From: Stratiolaelaps scimitus
Taxonomy: Eukaryota > Arthropoda > Arachnida > Mesostigmata > Laelapidae
Reading direction: 5' to 3'
Length of the DNA stretch: 64,000 bases
Assembly (NCBI GenBank): GCA_019614645.1
Contig: JABWDB010000009.1
Coordinates: 5,561,501-5,625,500 of the forward strand
In this document: piece by piece, positions 1 to 10,111 of the stretch
Layout: each line of letters begins with the position of its first letter
Position numbering within the stretch: the stretch's first letter is position 1
Translations under genes and position numbers: made by a program
Notes under the pieces: generated by a model
Told to the model about the DNA's origin: nothing
Seen by the model: the letters and a program-made list of their open reading frames with translations, nothing else
The model's database searches: none

Positions 1-2
1 TC

Positions 3-113
3 GCCGCAGCGCTTAGCGACGAGTGGGAGGAAAACGAGCAGGACAACGACGATGACGACGGCCGCGACGATGAGGCGAACGAGGAGACCCGCAGCTCGAG
101 AGACCCGCAGCGG
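3..113 (+). CDS. Partial acidic coding exon entering from the left edge
   Basis: An open frame runs from the window edge to a TAG at 198-200. The first 37 codons look coding: third-position G+C is about 84 percent, first position about 76 percent and second position about 38 percent. The translation is acidic and hydrophilic (stretches of Asp, Glu and Asn, then Thr-Arg-Ser-Ser-Arg-Asp-Pro-Gln-Arg) and suggests a disordered segment. A donor CAGCGG/GTGTGG at 114 would end the exon in phase 0; GTG/GTGACA at 126 is an alternative, also phase 0. The next strong acceptor is at 686/687, where the phase-0 frame reads on for 28 codons to a stop. The family is not recognised. The GAC/GAG-rich start could also be a simple-sequence artefact, and the frame may instead simply end at the TAG. 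Confidence 0.38.
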
Positions 114-640
114 GTGTGGGCTGTGGTGACAAAGTTAGGAAATTGGAAAGCCTGCGGACGAACGGGGAAGAGACCAAAGAGGAAAGCAAAGCTCGTTTAG
201 TCTCTGCTGCTGCGACTGCCGCTGCTGCTGCTGCTGGTGAAAAGCAGCGGTGGGGGATGAGACGTCACCAGTAGAACGTGTACTGCTGCGCGGCTGCTGT
301 TGCGATGGTAATTGTCTCCTATCCCGTCCTGAATCCTTCGAGGCAGACGAGACAACTAACGCTGCAAGGGAACTGAGAGCCGCCGTACAAGGCGACCCGA
401 CAGAGTTCTCTTCCTCTCGACTCGTGCGCGAGAGATGGCTCCCCGATAAGACGCCTGGACAACCTTTTGCCTTTGGGAACGGTGGCAGCCTTTCTAACAG
501 ACAACCGAAACCGGCGGCGAGCCAGCGCGTTTTGGGAGTACCTCGTCGTCACCACTACCACCACCACCGCACTGCCGACACTACCCTTGAGTGTAGTCTA
601 GCCTTTTTTTTTCTATACTAACACGTTCTCTTATTCTTTA

Positions 641-686
641 CTTCTCTCTCTGTCTCTCTCTCTCTCTGTCTGTTTCTCTTTCACAG
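641..686 (+). promoter_or_regulatory. Polypyrimidine tract and 3' splice acceptor
   Basis: An almost uninterrupted C/T run ends in TTTCACAG, matching the consensus for a 3' splice site on the plus strand. All three frames downstream are open for 22 to 33 codons, so the sequence does not decide which is read. It would pair naturally with the donors at 114 or 126. Confidence 0.4.
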
Positions 687-1776
687 ATTGTCTACTCGCT
701 CACTCTGCGTACAGTCGGTGTATACACCGCTGCCCGCCAACCTCTACAACTAACCCTTTGTGGTGGCATCTAGTCGATAATTGAATTTCTTCATTAACCT
801 CGTCCCGATATAAACCAATGGAAAAGGCGTGCCTGCTTGCGTGCCTATTGCAGGACAATGCACACAGCGCGGGCCGACCAGCAGACCAGACCGATAGATA
901 GGCGGACACGCGAAGGCCAAGTTGCCTGACAAAAATCAACTTCACTGTTCAGCAGCGACTAAATTCTATAGAGGATGGGAGGTGGGTAGCGGTGGCGTAG
1001 TGGCTCTTGTTGGAGACGTAGAGAGCCTGCAGACAGGCGGTTCACAAACTGCCCGCCAGCTGCCGAAGAGATTACAATCATTTACACTCGTTGAGAATGT
1101 AGGCACGCTTTAAAGACTAGGATGACCTACTGGCACTAGTTTAACTGTTTATCTCTCTCTTATCGCGTAGGCTCGAGCAGCTCCGCCGGTAGAAAGGGAG
1201 GATGGAGCGTAGGTTCGCGGGAGAGAGAGAGAGAGAGAAATAGAGACACAGAACGAAGAACACAGAAAGAAGACTTTGCCCTGTTATAGGGTTGATCAGC
1301 TTCCTCGGATGCCCCGTCCCGTCTCCTACTCGACCCCTATTCGCTACCACCAATGGCAGGAGCGTTGTCATAACGGCGCAGACGAAATAGCTCTTCGCCC
1401 TCTATCGTCCCCAGCGAGTCGCGGATGTAAGTCCAGAATTGAGTTAGCGGCCTCCTTTTTCCCGTCCTCTTTGTTCCAAGCTTCGCCCCGAGCTCTTGGA
1501 ATGGGCCACCCGAGAGTGGCTGAACTCGAAACGACAAGCTTCTACAAGGCATGAGAGCGAGATATGAGAGAGACAGAGATAGAGAGAGAGAAAGAGAGGA
1601 AGACACGGGGCGAGAGATAGACATTGCCCAAGTCGTCGAGTGGCCACAGAATTCTCCTATTTCCCATATCCTGACCTACGCTCCCTCCCGTTCGACTTAC
1701 AGCCACAATGCCATTAAATGAGCGTGCCGCTACCAGAAATCTAGCACATTGTGTGGACGCTTGCGTCCGCCTTTCT

Positions 1777-1779
<3 letters not shown>

Positions 1780-1807
<28 letters not shown>
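1780..1807. repeat. (TC)n microsatellite
   Basis: Pure TC repeat of 14 units. It is directly followed by ATTTCTCAG, so the repeat also forms the pyrimidine tract of a potential plus-strand acceptor. Confidence 0.9.
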
Positions 1808-1994
1808 ATTTCTCAGAGCTCTTACGATGTTCTCGTTGCCTGTGTATTTGTGCTTCTAATGTTTGTGCATTAGTGTCTATTGTGTGCGTGTGCGTGTGTG
1901 TGTTCGTGTATGCTCGCCAGCCAGCGTTGGACAGGCACGTCGGGCAGCCTGCTGCTCCTGCTGCTGTTCCCGCTGCCGCCACCGCCGTGGCCAG

Positions 1995-2392
1995 TAGAAA
2001 ATTATAGATTCTCCCAACGTCTTCCCGTCCTGCTCGTTCGCTCACTCACCCTGGTACACCCCTCGTTCACGCTTCTCCTCCTCATCGTCGTCGTCGTTGG
2101 AAGCCAACCCTCTCAAGTCCGAACGACACTCTACCCCTCCATTTCACCCCTTAGCGTTCGTCTTGGCCTCCATTTTACACTCAATTTGTGCCCCCAGCCC
2201 CCAGTCGCGCCGATCCCGTCAGCCATAGGGAACGACCCAAGTCTGCCTCAAACCAACCTTCGTAACTCAACCCAAGATTCGACACTCTGTCGTCGAACCC
2301 TCTTTCAGACTTCGAGCTGTTCAACTCGACAAGCTCGTTTCAACATTCGCAAAGCAAGGCTGGCCAAGGCGGCAGGACAACAATACTGTTGA
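1995..2392 (+). CDS. Exon-like frame with a hydrophobic segment, ending in a stop
   Basis: A pyrimidine-rich run ending in GTGGCCAG precedes an open frame of about 132 codons that ends in TGA at 2390-2392. Over the middle 85 codons G+C is about 60, 45 and 62 percent at positions one to three, the usual order for coding DNA. The translation has a hydrophobic, membrane-like stretch (Leu/Val rich, roughly residues 11-36 of the frame) followed by a Pro-, Ser- and Asn-rich tail. No family is recognised. Against it: the region is pyrimidine-rich overall, which by itself yields Leu/Pro/Ser frames, and no ATG start lies in this segment. Confidence 0.2.
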
Positions 2393-2829
2393 CATCTCAA
2401 CGTTGTCGCCTTTGTTCTGGGTCGGCCCAGCCGCCCGTTTCTTCAACCCGTCGCCGTCTCCCTTATCGGATTGGACTGTCTTCAGCGCATCGATTGCTTG
2501 TAGGGGAAGAAGGCTAGGCCAGCTCAAATCAGCTCGAGCCGCCCAGCGAGTCACTCAATCTTGTTGTCGTCCTGTCGAACGTGGCAGCGAGCATTGAGAG
2601 TGACAGCGACCATCGTTTGGTGGTACGCTAAACCCTCATTGGATGGACGGCCATCAGATCGGTCAATTGGAGCTCGCGTCCGCGAATGAGCATGCGCCCT
2701 ATTGACAATGAGTTGTAGCTCCTCACTTGATGTTGTTGTTGGTGGCGTTTGCCAACGGGCCTATCTTCAAATGGTCTTCGCGTAGCTCGAGTAACGATTT
2801 AATTCGGCGCTCTCTCCTCTCCGCCACAC
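2393..2829. other. Spacer without recognisable features
   Basis: No long frame or repeat. A weak pyrimidine-rich acceptor lies near 2480 (GACTGTCTTCAG). Nothing else is supported. Confidence 0.5.
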
Positions 2830-2887
2830 ATGCTAGTTGCTCTCATCGTTCTTCAATGTGATCTTCTCTGGAAGAATGCCCACTTTG
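2830..2887 (+). CDS. Possible start exon with hydrophobic leader
   Basis: An ATG at 2830 opens a short frame reading MLVALIVLQCDLLWKNAHF, which resembles a signal peptide. It runs into an excellent donor, TTTG/GTGAGT, at 2888. The next acceptor is only 64 bp away (2951), but joining to it brings a TGA into frame, so the two are not a coding pair unless another acceptor is used. The context of the ATG is poor (C at -3). The piece may equally be a 5' UTR exon or chance. Confidence 0.15.
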
Positions 2888-2951
2888 GTGAGTCAGCTAT
2901 TGACTGCCGTCCCTCTCTCTCTCCATCTCTCTCTCTTTGTCTATCAACCAG

Positions 2952-3185
2952 CATGACACGACTGGCGACAAAACTGGCACGGAGGAAGGTCTACTCGAGA
3001 ACGAGAGAAGTTTCGTCACGACGGCGCAGCCTGCAGCAAAGCTGCCTCCAACATCAGCCGAGGCTTCAGTCACGGCCCGCTGGCCAGCGTCACACAAGCC
3101 GCCAATTAAGCAGGAGAGAACCACAGCGGGAGCGGAGCGGAGGGAGCAAGCCGGCCAGCCACGCACCGCCTCTCAGTCAAGCTGA
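2952..3185 (+). CDS. Exon-like frame after a strong acceptor
   Basis: The tract at 2908-2951 (CT repeats ending in TCAACCAG) is a strong acceptor. A 77-codon frame follows and ends in TGA at 3183-3185; its translation is hydrophilic and rich in Thr, Ala, Glu, Pro and Arg. Third-position G+C is about 62 percent, only weakly above the local mean. A second frame from an ATG at 2953 is open for 121 codons (stop at 3316-3318) and is Arg/Ser/Gln rich, so the reading frame is undecided. Confidence 0.2.
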   Translation, partial: HDTTGDKTGTEEGLLENERSFVTTAQPAAKLPPTSAEASVTARWPASHKPPIKQERTTAGAERREQAGQPRTASQSS

Positions 3186-4321
3186 CTGTCAGATACCTAC
3201 TTGCTCATATCGAGCTGGGATACCACTTACTCCTTGTCTGGCTTTCCCCCCGTACTCAAATCTTTCCTCCTTGGATTCTCATCGTACAGTGCGGCGGAGG
3301 AGGAGGAGGACAGCATGAATGCATAGGGAGGCATCATTCCCTGTCCCGAGCATATGATCAAACGTATCCTTGTAGAGATGGGCGGGACGGTCTACTCAGT
3401 CTGATGTACCGACGGCCGCCATCACTCCAATACAGCGACTGCCAGCTACACGGTCTGATATCATCATATGACACGATATACGCCTGGATATGCCATGTGA
3501 TTGGTGGCGGTCTCGCGAACGATGAGTGGCCAGCCTGGAGGCTATTTGTCAGTTGCGTCGACAACGTTCACACAGCAACGAATGATCTACTATGGCCAAT
3601 GCTAACTGCTTGGCCAGCAGCTGGTAGCTGCAGCACGGTCGTATTGTGGTACAGCTATTGCCTATATGCCTTTACATTACCGTCACTATAACTACGAGCA
3701 TTAGTGACACAATTGGCCACTATTACACCAGTACTTAACTGTATAACACACGCTGATATATATATATCTGTATATGTACACGCTGATAAGTTAAACGTTC
3801 ACGCCCGACTCAACTGTGGGTCTACAGGGTCCAGAGGTGACACGACATTGTGTTAGCAGCGGCCGCCTAACCACACATCTACATATCTGGGTCTGTCTCA
3901 CACACAAGTGTCATTAAGGCGACGTACAAACGGAGTTCTGCTACTGCTATAACTATTATATTACTACTATTCAAGCTTCAGTTGTCCCGCATCGTGGCTC
4001 TCTTGTTATCGGCTAAAGACGGTAAACAGTGGGCCGAACGCCGAGAGGACCCAACGCTAATGAACCCTCAGTCCGATGACAGCCAGCACAGTTGTATAAT
4101 AGCATTTACAAGCAGATTTGTGACTTCAAACCCCCCAAAAAAAAAACAGCCGTCGAAAATGTAGACATTTCATCGGACGTTCACAAGTCACCGAGGAGAG
4201 TCCCATTTATTGGCCGGCGCAACAATCGTCAATTGTTGGCAAGCATTTTATCGCTGCGCCATCTTTGGAGTTATCTGTCCGCTGTCGAGATCCAGGATGC
4301 TTCTCACCAATTGGTGCTCAG
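3186..4321. other. Spacer, partly AT-rich
   Basis: Contains an ATG-initiated 95-codon frame at 3404-3691 with an unusual Trp- and Cys-rich translation that is not convincing. Around 3741-3790 an AT-rich patch carries two copies of ACACGCTGATA (3748-3758 and 3778-3788) 30 bp apart. An A-run lies at 4138-4147. Confidence 0.5.
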
Positions 4322-4432
4322 CAGCCGTCGGCGTTGAATATCTCGCGCACGGACCTCATCTCCCGGTCGGCCAAATATCTCGAGGAGTCGTCGGAAAGTC
4401 GTAAATATTCGGGCAATATCGGATATCTCAAG
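4322..4432 (+). CDS. Candidate internal coding exon, 37 codons
   Basis: A GGTGCTCAG acceptor precedes 111 bp, exactly 37 codons, ending at the donor CTCAAG/GTATGC (4433). Both ends are phase 0. G+C at codon positions one to three is about 43, 46 and 70 percent, a strong bias without any simple repeat. The translation is hydrophilic and Ser-rich, with ISRTDLISRSAKYLEESSE at its centre, and looks like an ordinary internal segment. After the donor the third-position bias disappears. The frame is also open upstream to at least 4265, so a slightly earlier acceptor (GATCCAG near 4300) is possible. The family is not recognised. The pyrimidine tract is only moderate. Confidence 0.35.
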
Positions 4433-5599
4433 GTATGCCCTTGCGTGCCACAGTGCGCCGGCTTATCGCCGCATATTATCGGGGTAATATTACAGCCGGT
4501 AGTATAAGCATACGGCGTCTCTTCTGGTTCGACTCTCTCTGTAGCATGACACCAAACGTGTTAAAGTTTCCATAACGTAAGAGTCGATCGGTCGGGCTCG
4601 TGGAAGCTATCTGTGGGAAGTGGTTGTTGTGTAAAATCAGAGGCGCAGGCAACAGCAGCCTCAGCTTCAGTTCAAAGTGTTTCTCCGAAATGTTAAAACT
4701 TTTAGTCGCTTTTGCATCGATACGATGCCCGTGTCTGTGTGTACTCATAATATCTGGGCTTCGGCAGGACGATACGCGTAAGGGGTTGAGTAGCGCTGCC
4801 GGCATCGCTAGCCGGCGGGTCGGTAGAGTTAGGGGCTGCATTGCATGTCCGACTTGATCACATACACCCCCCCCTGCCATAGCTACGCACCAACACTATG
4901 CAACTAACCGAAATCGCTTCAGCCTCCAGCCGACTAGGTGGGCCCACCAGCTGCATCAATTTAAATGAATAGATCCGATGCAAGTGGCTGCTGTGGCTGC
5001 TGTGGGCTGCCGTCGATAAACAACTGCTATTACTACTAGTATTACTACGATTCCATAGATAATGTTATGTGTGTGTGTGTATCTAGAGGGAAATGGAAGC
5101 AAATAGCAATTAGCAAACTTGCTAAAGAGAGATTGTGAATGGGCGGCAGGAGTTGTTCGGCAGCTTAAGCGGCCACAACTGCCACGATGTGATGCTATAC
5201 CAAGCAGCATCACCGCTGCTGCTGCCGCAACCAGGACCCCGGCGGCTAAACCAGGTCCACCACTAAACTAGTCCGGCGTGGCTCAGCCCACAGCCTCGGT
5301 TCAGCGATCAGCCGGCCGTTGAGTTGAAGCCGAGGGGCAGCACTCGTTGAAAGTGCACGGTCCGAACAGAACCGGAATGCTCAGCTTTCCCGAGAACCGC
5401 GACGGGCGGCGTGTGCAGCGAGCATCCCAGGCATGGACCGGGCAGACTTCGTGCGACCATGAGGAATGGCAGAGCAATGGTATATGGCGAGTGTTCAACG
5501 CTCAATACCCATCCAATGCAGCGGGCCCATTAGACGGGAGCCGATGGCCTAGCCGGCGGTCCGAGACGAGTGTATGATGATGTTGGTGCTGCTGCTTCC

Positions 5600-5618
5600 G
5601 TCGCCGCCGCCGCCGCCG
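5600..5618. repeat. (GCC)n microsatellite
   Basis: About six GCC units. They encode Ala, Gly or Pro runs in neighbouring frames, which explains several spurious open frames here. Confidence 0.85.
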
Positions 5619-5671
5619 CTACCACCAACTCCCGCATCATAGTGGTCTCCGACTGTTCGCCGCACTCTCGA

Positions 5672-5692
5672 CAGCAGCAGCAGCAGCAGCAG
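5672..5692. repeat. (CAG)7 microsatellite
   Basis: Seven perfect CAG units, lying 16 bp before a 16-base G homopolymer. Confidence 0.9.
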
Positions 5693-5707
5693 AGAGCTGG
5701 GGGGAGC

Positions 5708-5723
5708 GGGGGGGGGGGGGGGG
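5708..5723. repeat. G16 homopolymer
   Basis: Sixteen consecutive G, the longest single-base G run seen in the window. It could fold as a G-quadruplex. Confidence 0.9.
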
Positions 5724-5849
5724 TTCCACGGAAAAGCGTACTCGAGTCGCGGCACCACTGGCCGCACTCTCTCGATGTTACCCTACTTGCGTGGGGTACC
5801 CGTTTTACCAGACGGGTCGGCCTTCCAGCTGGCAGTCTGCCGGAGCCGA

Positions 5850-5868
5850 CCGGCCGGCCGGCCGGCCA
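5850..5868. repeat. CCGG tandem array
   Basis: Four overlapping CCGG tetramers. Each is self-complementary and contains a CpG. A matching array lies at 28010-28029. Confidence 0.85.
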
Positions 5869-6100
5869 GCGCCGGCGCTCGTGTCCTCTTCCAAGAATCG
5901 GCCTCGGAAGGACGAACGAGAGATAGTGAGGCCGTATGAGTGGAAAGAAACACAGGCAAAACGAGAAGGAGTCCGAGGGTGAGAAGGCCGGAGAGTGAAC
6001 GAGAAACTCCAAAGGGCAGTCATCGATTCTGCTGCTCAACGAGTCAAAGTCCGGAGTTCCTTTCGAAGCGAATCGCGGCCTCTTGCGCTCACCAGCGCCA

Positions 6101-6123
6101 GAGGGAGAGAGAGAGAGAGAGAG
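6101..6123. repeat. (GA)n microsatellite
   Basis: About eleven GA units within purine-rich sequence. Confidence 0.85.
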
Positions 6124-6410
6124 TGGGTCGTTTATCCAACGATATATCAAGTTGAGATGTCGTCCCGCCGTCTTCGACTGTCGACGGAAAACGGATCGAA
6201 GCCAAGGAACGATAACATGAGGAAGACACTGCGGGTGCACAAACATATATATATATATGTACACAATGTCTATTGTATAATATATACCTTCGACCGATGA
6301 CGTCGAACTGATACTATTATAGATAGTGAGTGAATTAAAATTGATAAAAATAGACAGATAGACAATATTGACATTGTTTATGGCCCTAGGATGAATGCCG
6401 AAGTTGGCGG

Positions 6411-6429
6411 CAGCAGCAGCAGCAGCAGC
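6411..6429. repeat. (CAG)n microsatellite
   Basis: Six CAG units in AT-rich surroundings. Confidence 0.85.
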
Positions 6430-7395
6430 TCGATATGATTGTATATGACAACTTAAATAGATACACACAAGCACAATAAATCCATAGCGGAGATAGCCCA
6501 AGAAAAAACAACAACATTAAACGCCGCTAATGGGTTTGAACGGACCCCACAAGCTTCCACAATGCGAATGGTACGGGACGAAATCGGCTTGATCAGCCAC
6601 AGAGCCTATCGGAGCTAGAGTAAAATGCGCCTTCTATGTATGTAAAGTTGATTTTGCGACGTCATTCCCAATCCATGCACGAACGTCCGGATTGGTTTTC
6701 GACGGCACAAATTAAGAAGAAAACACACCATACGATGTGAATCCTAAGATGCCAATCGCGAACTACCACGTGGACGGCAACGCGGCTCGGCCCATTTTGT
6801 ACTCGCTGATTACTTAGAGGGTAGAACAATGGCGGCCCAATGTATTCCATCCGTTCTGCCGTGGCGTTTACATATCTAATGTAAATATTGTTGCCATGTG
6901 CGAATCAAGCTGTGATCATGTGCACCTTTTAAAGACATCAACAAAGAACTGAATGGGCTCTGCTTGCGCTAACGTTTACTGAGAACGCGAGACGTTCGCG
7001 TTGGAGCGAATCGTGGTGATTCATTTTGGCCCAATCAGCTGTCCCGAGTGACTTTCTCCTCTGTGGAGGCAATCGAGGAGACAAACGAGATCGACGAGAA
7101 AACTTAGACCCGACAGCTCAGACCGCTCAGGCGAGGCTGAAATATATCGGAGTAGTGCGCCATATAACAACCACTGGTATATATATATATCTAATGATTA
7201 CGAATCGAAGGCTGATGCGTTTGAGAGATGCGCCGCCTAACGGGATGCGGCATTCGTGCCTTCCAATTGACTGTCCAACAATCGAAGGAGATGGTTACGG
7301 CTCTCCCTGTTGTTGCTGCTACTGCTGCTTCTCTGTTAACTGTCGCTGGGTTCCCTGTGTTTTGGCATGTTATGCTGTTTACACCATGACACCGC

Positions 7396-7420
7396 ATATA
7401 TATATATATATATATATATA
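7396..7420. repeat. (TA)n microsatellite
   Basis: Twelve TA units. Frames crossing it read as Tyr-Ile repeats and are spurious. Confidence 0.9.
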
Positions 7421-7632
7421 GGAGAACCGTGTTGCCTATCTGACAAGACAACAGCAAGATTTGCCTTTTCTTTACAATCTTCCTCCCCCACGCAAAGAGG
7501 TCCCCTCTGTGTGGTTTCCCACTCTCCGAGACTCGTTGTGGTAGGAGATGACTCGTGGAGACGCTGTATTGTGCCGTATTCCTGCATGTCACTATTCTCG
7601 TGTCAATCTGCCGAGCTACCCTAATCAGCGAA

Positions 7633-8076
7633 ATGTTGTTCACCGACATGAGTACGTTTCGTGGCACCATCGTGGAAGGCCCCCCAAGGTTTACAGCGAG
7701 TCCTGCTTACCCACTGCCCTACAAGGCCTGCAAAGTCGGCGTTCAGTCGTCCCATCGTCGTGGTCTCGAAGCACAACTGGGGAAATTCTTCACGGGGATT
7801 CCACTAGCTAGTCGGCTGCACTATGCCAAACCCGTATCCCAGACGGACGTCGCGGCAGCTCGAAACCGACACATTTCCCATTATCGTATACCGTGCGTTG
7901 TATCGCTCATTTTCGGTGCAGCGGCATATCATCCTTCACACACACCTCACATGCGCACCTTGCGCAAAATCGAAGCCACCCAAAACCACCACCAGCGTTG
8001 TATCTGCCCACCCCGCGCGCGTCATCATTCAGCGCGTCTGCCGGCGCAAACACACTGCTCGACGACGATGAAATGA
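7633..8076 (+). CDS. Possible single-exon frame of 147 residues
   Basis: An ATG at 7633 with G at -3 opens a frame of 148 codons ending in TGA at 8074-8076. The same frame is open upstream to at least 7555. Third-position G+C is about 64 percent in the first 66 codons from 7555, above the local mean. The first half reads as an unremarkable mixed-composition polypeptide; the last third becomes His-, Arg- and Pro-rich and less convincing. No domain, signal peptide or membrane segment is clear, and no splice signal supports the ends. Confidence 0.15.
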   Translation: MLFTDMSTFRGTIVEGPPRFTASPAYPLPYKACKVGVQSSHRRGLEAQLGKFFTGIPLASRLHYAKPVSQTDVAAARNRHISHYRIPCVVSLIFGAAAYHPSHTPHMRTLRKIEATQNHHQRCICPPRARHHSARLPAQTHCSTTMK

Positions 8077-8557
8077 TCGTTGTCAGATAAGGGACGCCGG
8101 CGACGATCGGGCGAGGTCTTCCAATTCCATTTCGTTGATCTTCGGAAGAGAGAGAGAGAGACTGCTCTTCATAGTCAGCAGCAGCAGCAGTCGTTCGTCG
8201 ATTCCGCTTTCCAAGGAAACACCTCCTTCATTATCATCCCGCTATCAACCGTTACCCCTTGTTGCTGTCAAGGCAACGCCGGCAGACTGGGTAAGCCCGT
8301 CAGCCAGCCAGCGGGCGAATACGCGGTGGTGGCGAACGACACTTGCTCGCCTCCAAGCGTTGTGGTAGTAAAAACCACGCAATGTACAACCACCTATGTA
8401 CTTCTATGCCGCTGCCGTTGGGTGGGTAGGGGTTCGCTACCTCATTCTGTCTCATTGTCTACAGGACGACGTTTGCGTTTGGCCAAATTTCACAGAAGAA
8501 GCGGAAAGAGAAGCCCATTCGGCGACGGGAGTTGCCGGAGCTGCTGTTGTTGCTGAC

Positions 8558-8584
8558 GCCGCCGCCGCCGCCGCCGCCGCCGCC
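8558..8584. repeat. (GCC)9 microsatellite
   Basis: Nine perfect GCC units. Confidence 0.9.
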
Positions 8585-8840
8585 AACGAAATGCTTTTGA
8601 CGACTTGATGTAGCCGCTGTGGACCACTGTCTACCGCCACTGTGAAACTTGTTGTAGGGGAACCCGTTGTATTCGGCCTTCAAATAAAACCATCGCGAGA
8701 AATCACGCTGACGCCGTCTGATCTGCTGCGGGCCGGTGCTGTGCTATGGTGCGCGGCCGCGCCGGCAATGTATGTTCATCTGCCCAACATCTATCCGACG
8801 ATCCGAACAACACAATGTGATGCCCTTATCTATTGACTGT

Positions 8841-8889
8841 ACGCTAATAGCTATAAGCATTACTATATATATATATATATATAGTAATG

Positions 8890-8926
<37 letters not shown>

Positions 8927-8956
8927 ATGCTTATAGATATATATATATATAGCGTT
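8841..8956. repeat. Nested TA-rich palindrome
   Basis: CTATAAGCATTACTAT (8851-8866) is followed, across TA repeats, by two inverted copies: ATAGTAATGCTTAT (8881-8894) and ATAGTAATGCTTATAG (8921-8936). The outer flanks also match in inverse orientation (ACGCT at 8841-8845, AGCGT at 8951-8955). The arms can therefore form two alternative hairpins. A TA microsatellite alone would not give the matching GCATTAC/GTAATGC arms. Confidence 0.8.
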
Positions 8957-10089
8957 ACCACAACTTCAATTTCTGCCGCTACTACTACTACTCTACCAGC
9001 AGAACAACTACATTAGAAAAAAACACCTAGTATGATGATTGGCCATACGCAATGAGTCCGAATACGAATCACGAACGAAGTGACGATGCTCGCGTGAGCA
9101 ACGCAGCTTTTTCACGTTGCAACTGGACAGTAGTACGCCATTACGAACGGAGGTACGGCAATGCAAAGACAGCTTAAGTGGTGTCGGCAAGCAGCCGCAA
9201 CAGCGGGACGATGATAATGCCTTCATGCATTTATACGGCGGCAGGGGCTGGGGGTACGATCAATGCCATGACCAATTCGAATGGTTGTATTGAATATTCG
9301 TAACTGATGGCGGCCATGTTAGCAAAGAGAAGGAGAGGCGGCGAGTTTATCGAACGGAAAAAAAATGTCCCATGCAAATTGTTCCCCCCCCACCCCCCAC
9401 CACCCCTATCTCTCTCTCCCCCAGACCTTCTTCTCTCGACACCATCTGTGCGTTCACGTATGTGGCATACGTGTATTAGATAATACAATGCAGGAGTCGG
9501 CTGGATGGCCGACTATGCCAACAATACGCGGTTCATCTATCTGCTGTTGCCGTCGCGACCACTATGATCCGTCAGCTAGACGGCTCTGCCGACGACCCCA
9601 TAGGGGGAATTCTGCTGGTGGTGTTGCCTCGTGCCAAAACACCTCGACACGTTAACGAACGGGTCAGAGTTCACCGCCACACGAACGAATCGAGCTGAAC
9701 AACAACGGGACGAATAACGATGATAGTGGTAGCGGTAGCAGCAGCCGCAGCAGCAGCAACCGCCAGCAGTTCGTCGAACAAGAAGAGTTCGCCCACTCCG
9801 TCGATGCTCCGTCAGGTCCGTTAACGGAAACCGAACTGAACAATGCTGTGTGCCTATACAATTTACAATGGGCTGATAATATTCAAGGAACAATATTTGA
9901 CATATCTTTGAGCCCCTCCTCCTCCTCCAGCTATACCGCTATCCTACCACCAAATCATTACCCTAATATAATATTATCACTATTATTACTACGATAGAAG
10001 AAGCGAGCGCCACCATGCCGAATGTCATGAAGTCGTGGGTAGACATGACGTTGGTGCTAACGGCAGCGAATTGCATGGATGAATAGATT

Positions 10090-10111
10090 GATTGCTTGCT
10101 TGCTTGCTTGC
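10090..10111. repeat. (TTGC)n tetranucleotide repeat
   Basis: Five TTGC/GCTT units followed by CTGACTGCAG. Confidence 0.8.

Larger units (their letters stand above)
201..1994. other. Spacer or intronic stretch with several strong plus-strand acceptors
   Basis: Mostly non-coding in appearance. It holds a long pyrimidine tract ending in TTTCACAG at 641-686 (a near-ideal acceptor), GA tracts at 1220-1238 and 1562-1600, a TC tract at 1780-1807 ending in TTTCTCAG (acceptor at 1816), and a GT-rich tract at 1880-1910. A second strong acceptor, CGACTTACAG at 1702, lies five bases before an ATG at 1708 in the context CACAATGCC. The frame from that ATG soon runs into the TC repeat, so a coding role is uncertain. 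Confidence 0.5.
4433..7632. other. Microsatellite-rich spacer
   Basis: Holds GCC and CAG repeats, a G16 run, a CCGG array, GA and TA tracts and scattered simple sequence. A 323-codon minus-strand frame (5530-6501) crosses most of these and is driven by them. A frame at 5323-5577 (+) has mildly coding-like codon use but two competing open frames on the other strand. No gene is supported. Confidence 0.5.

Noticed and set aside
5530..6501. 323-codon minus-strand frame, the longest in the window
   Set aside because: It crosses GCC, CAG, G-run, GA and TA repeats and reads as Ala, Cys, Pro, Ser and Tyr-Ile runs; low complexity explains its length.
7396..7420. Frames reading Tyr-Ile repeats here and at other TA tracts
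   Set aside because: Direct translation of TA microsatellites.
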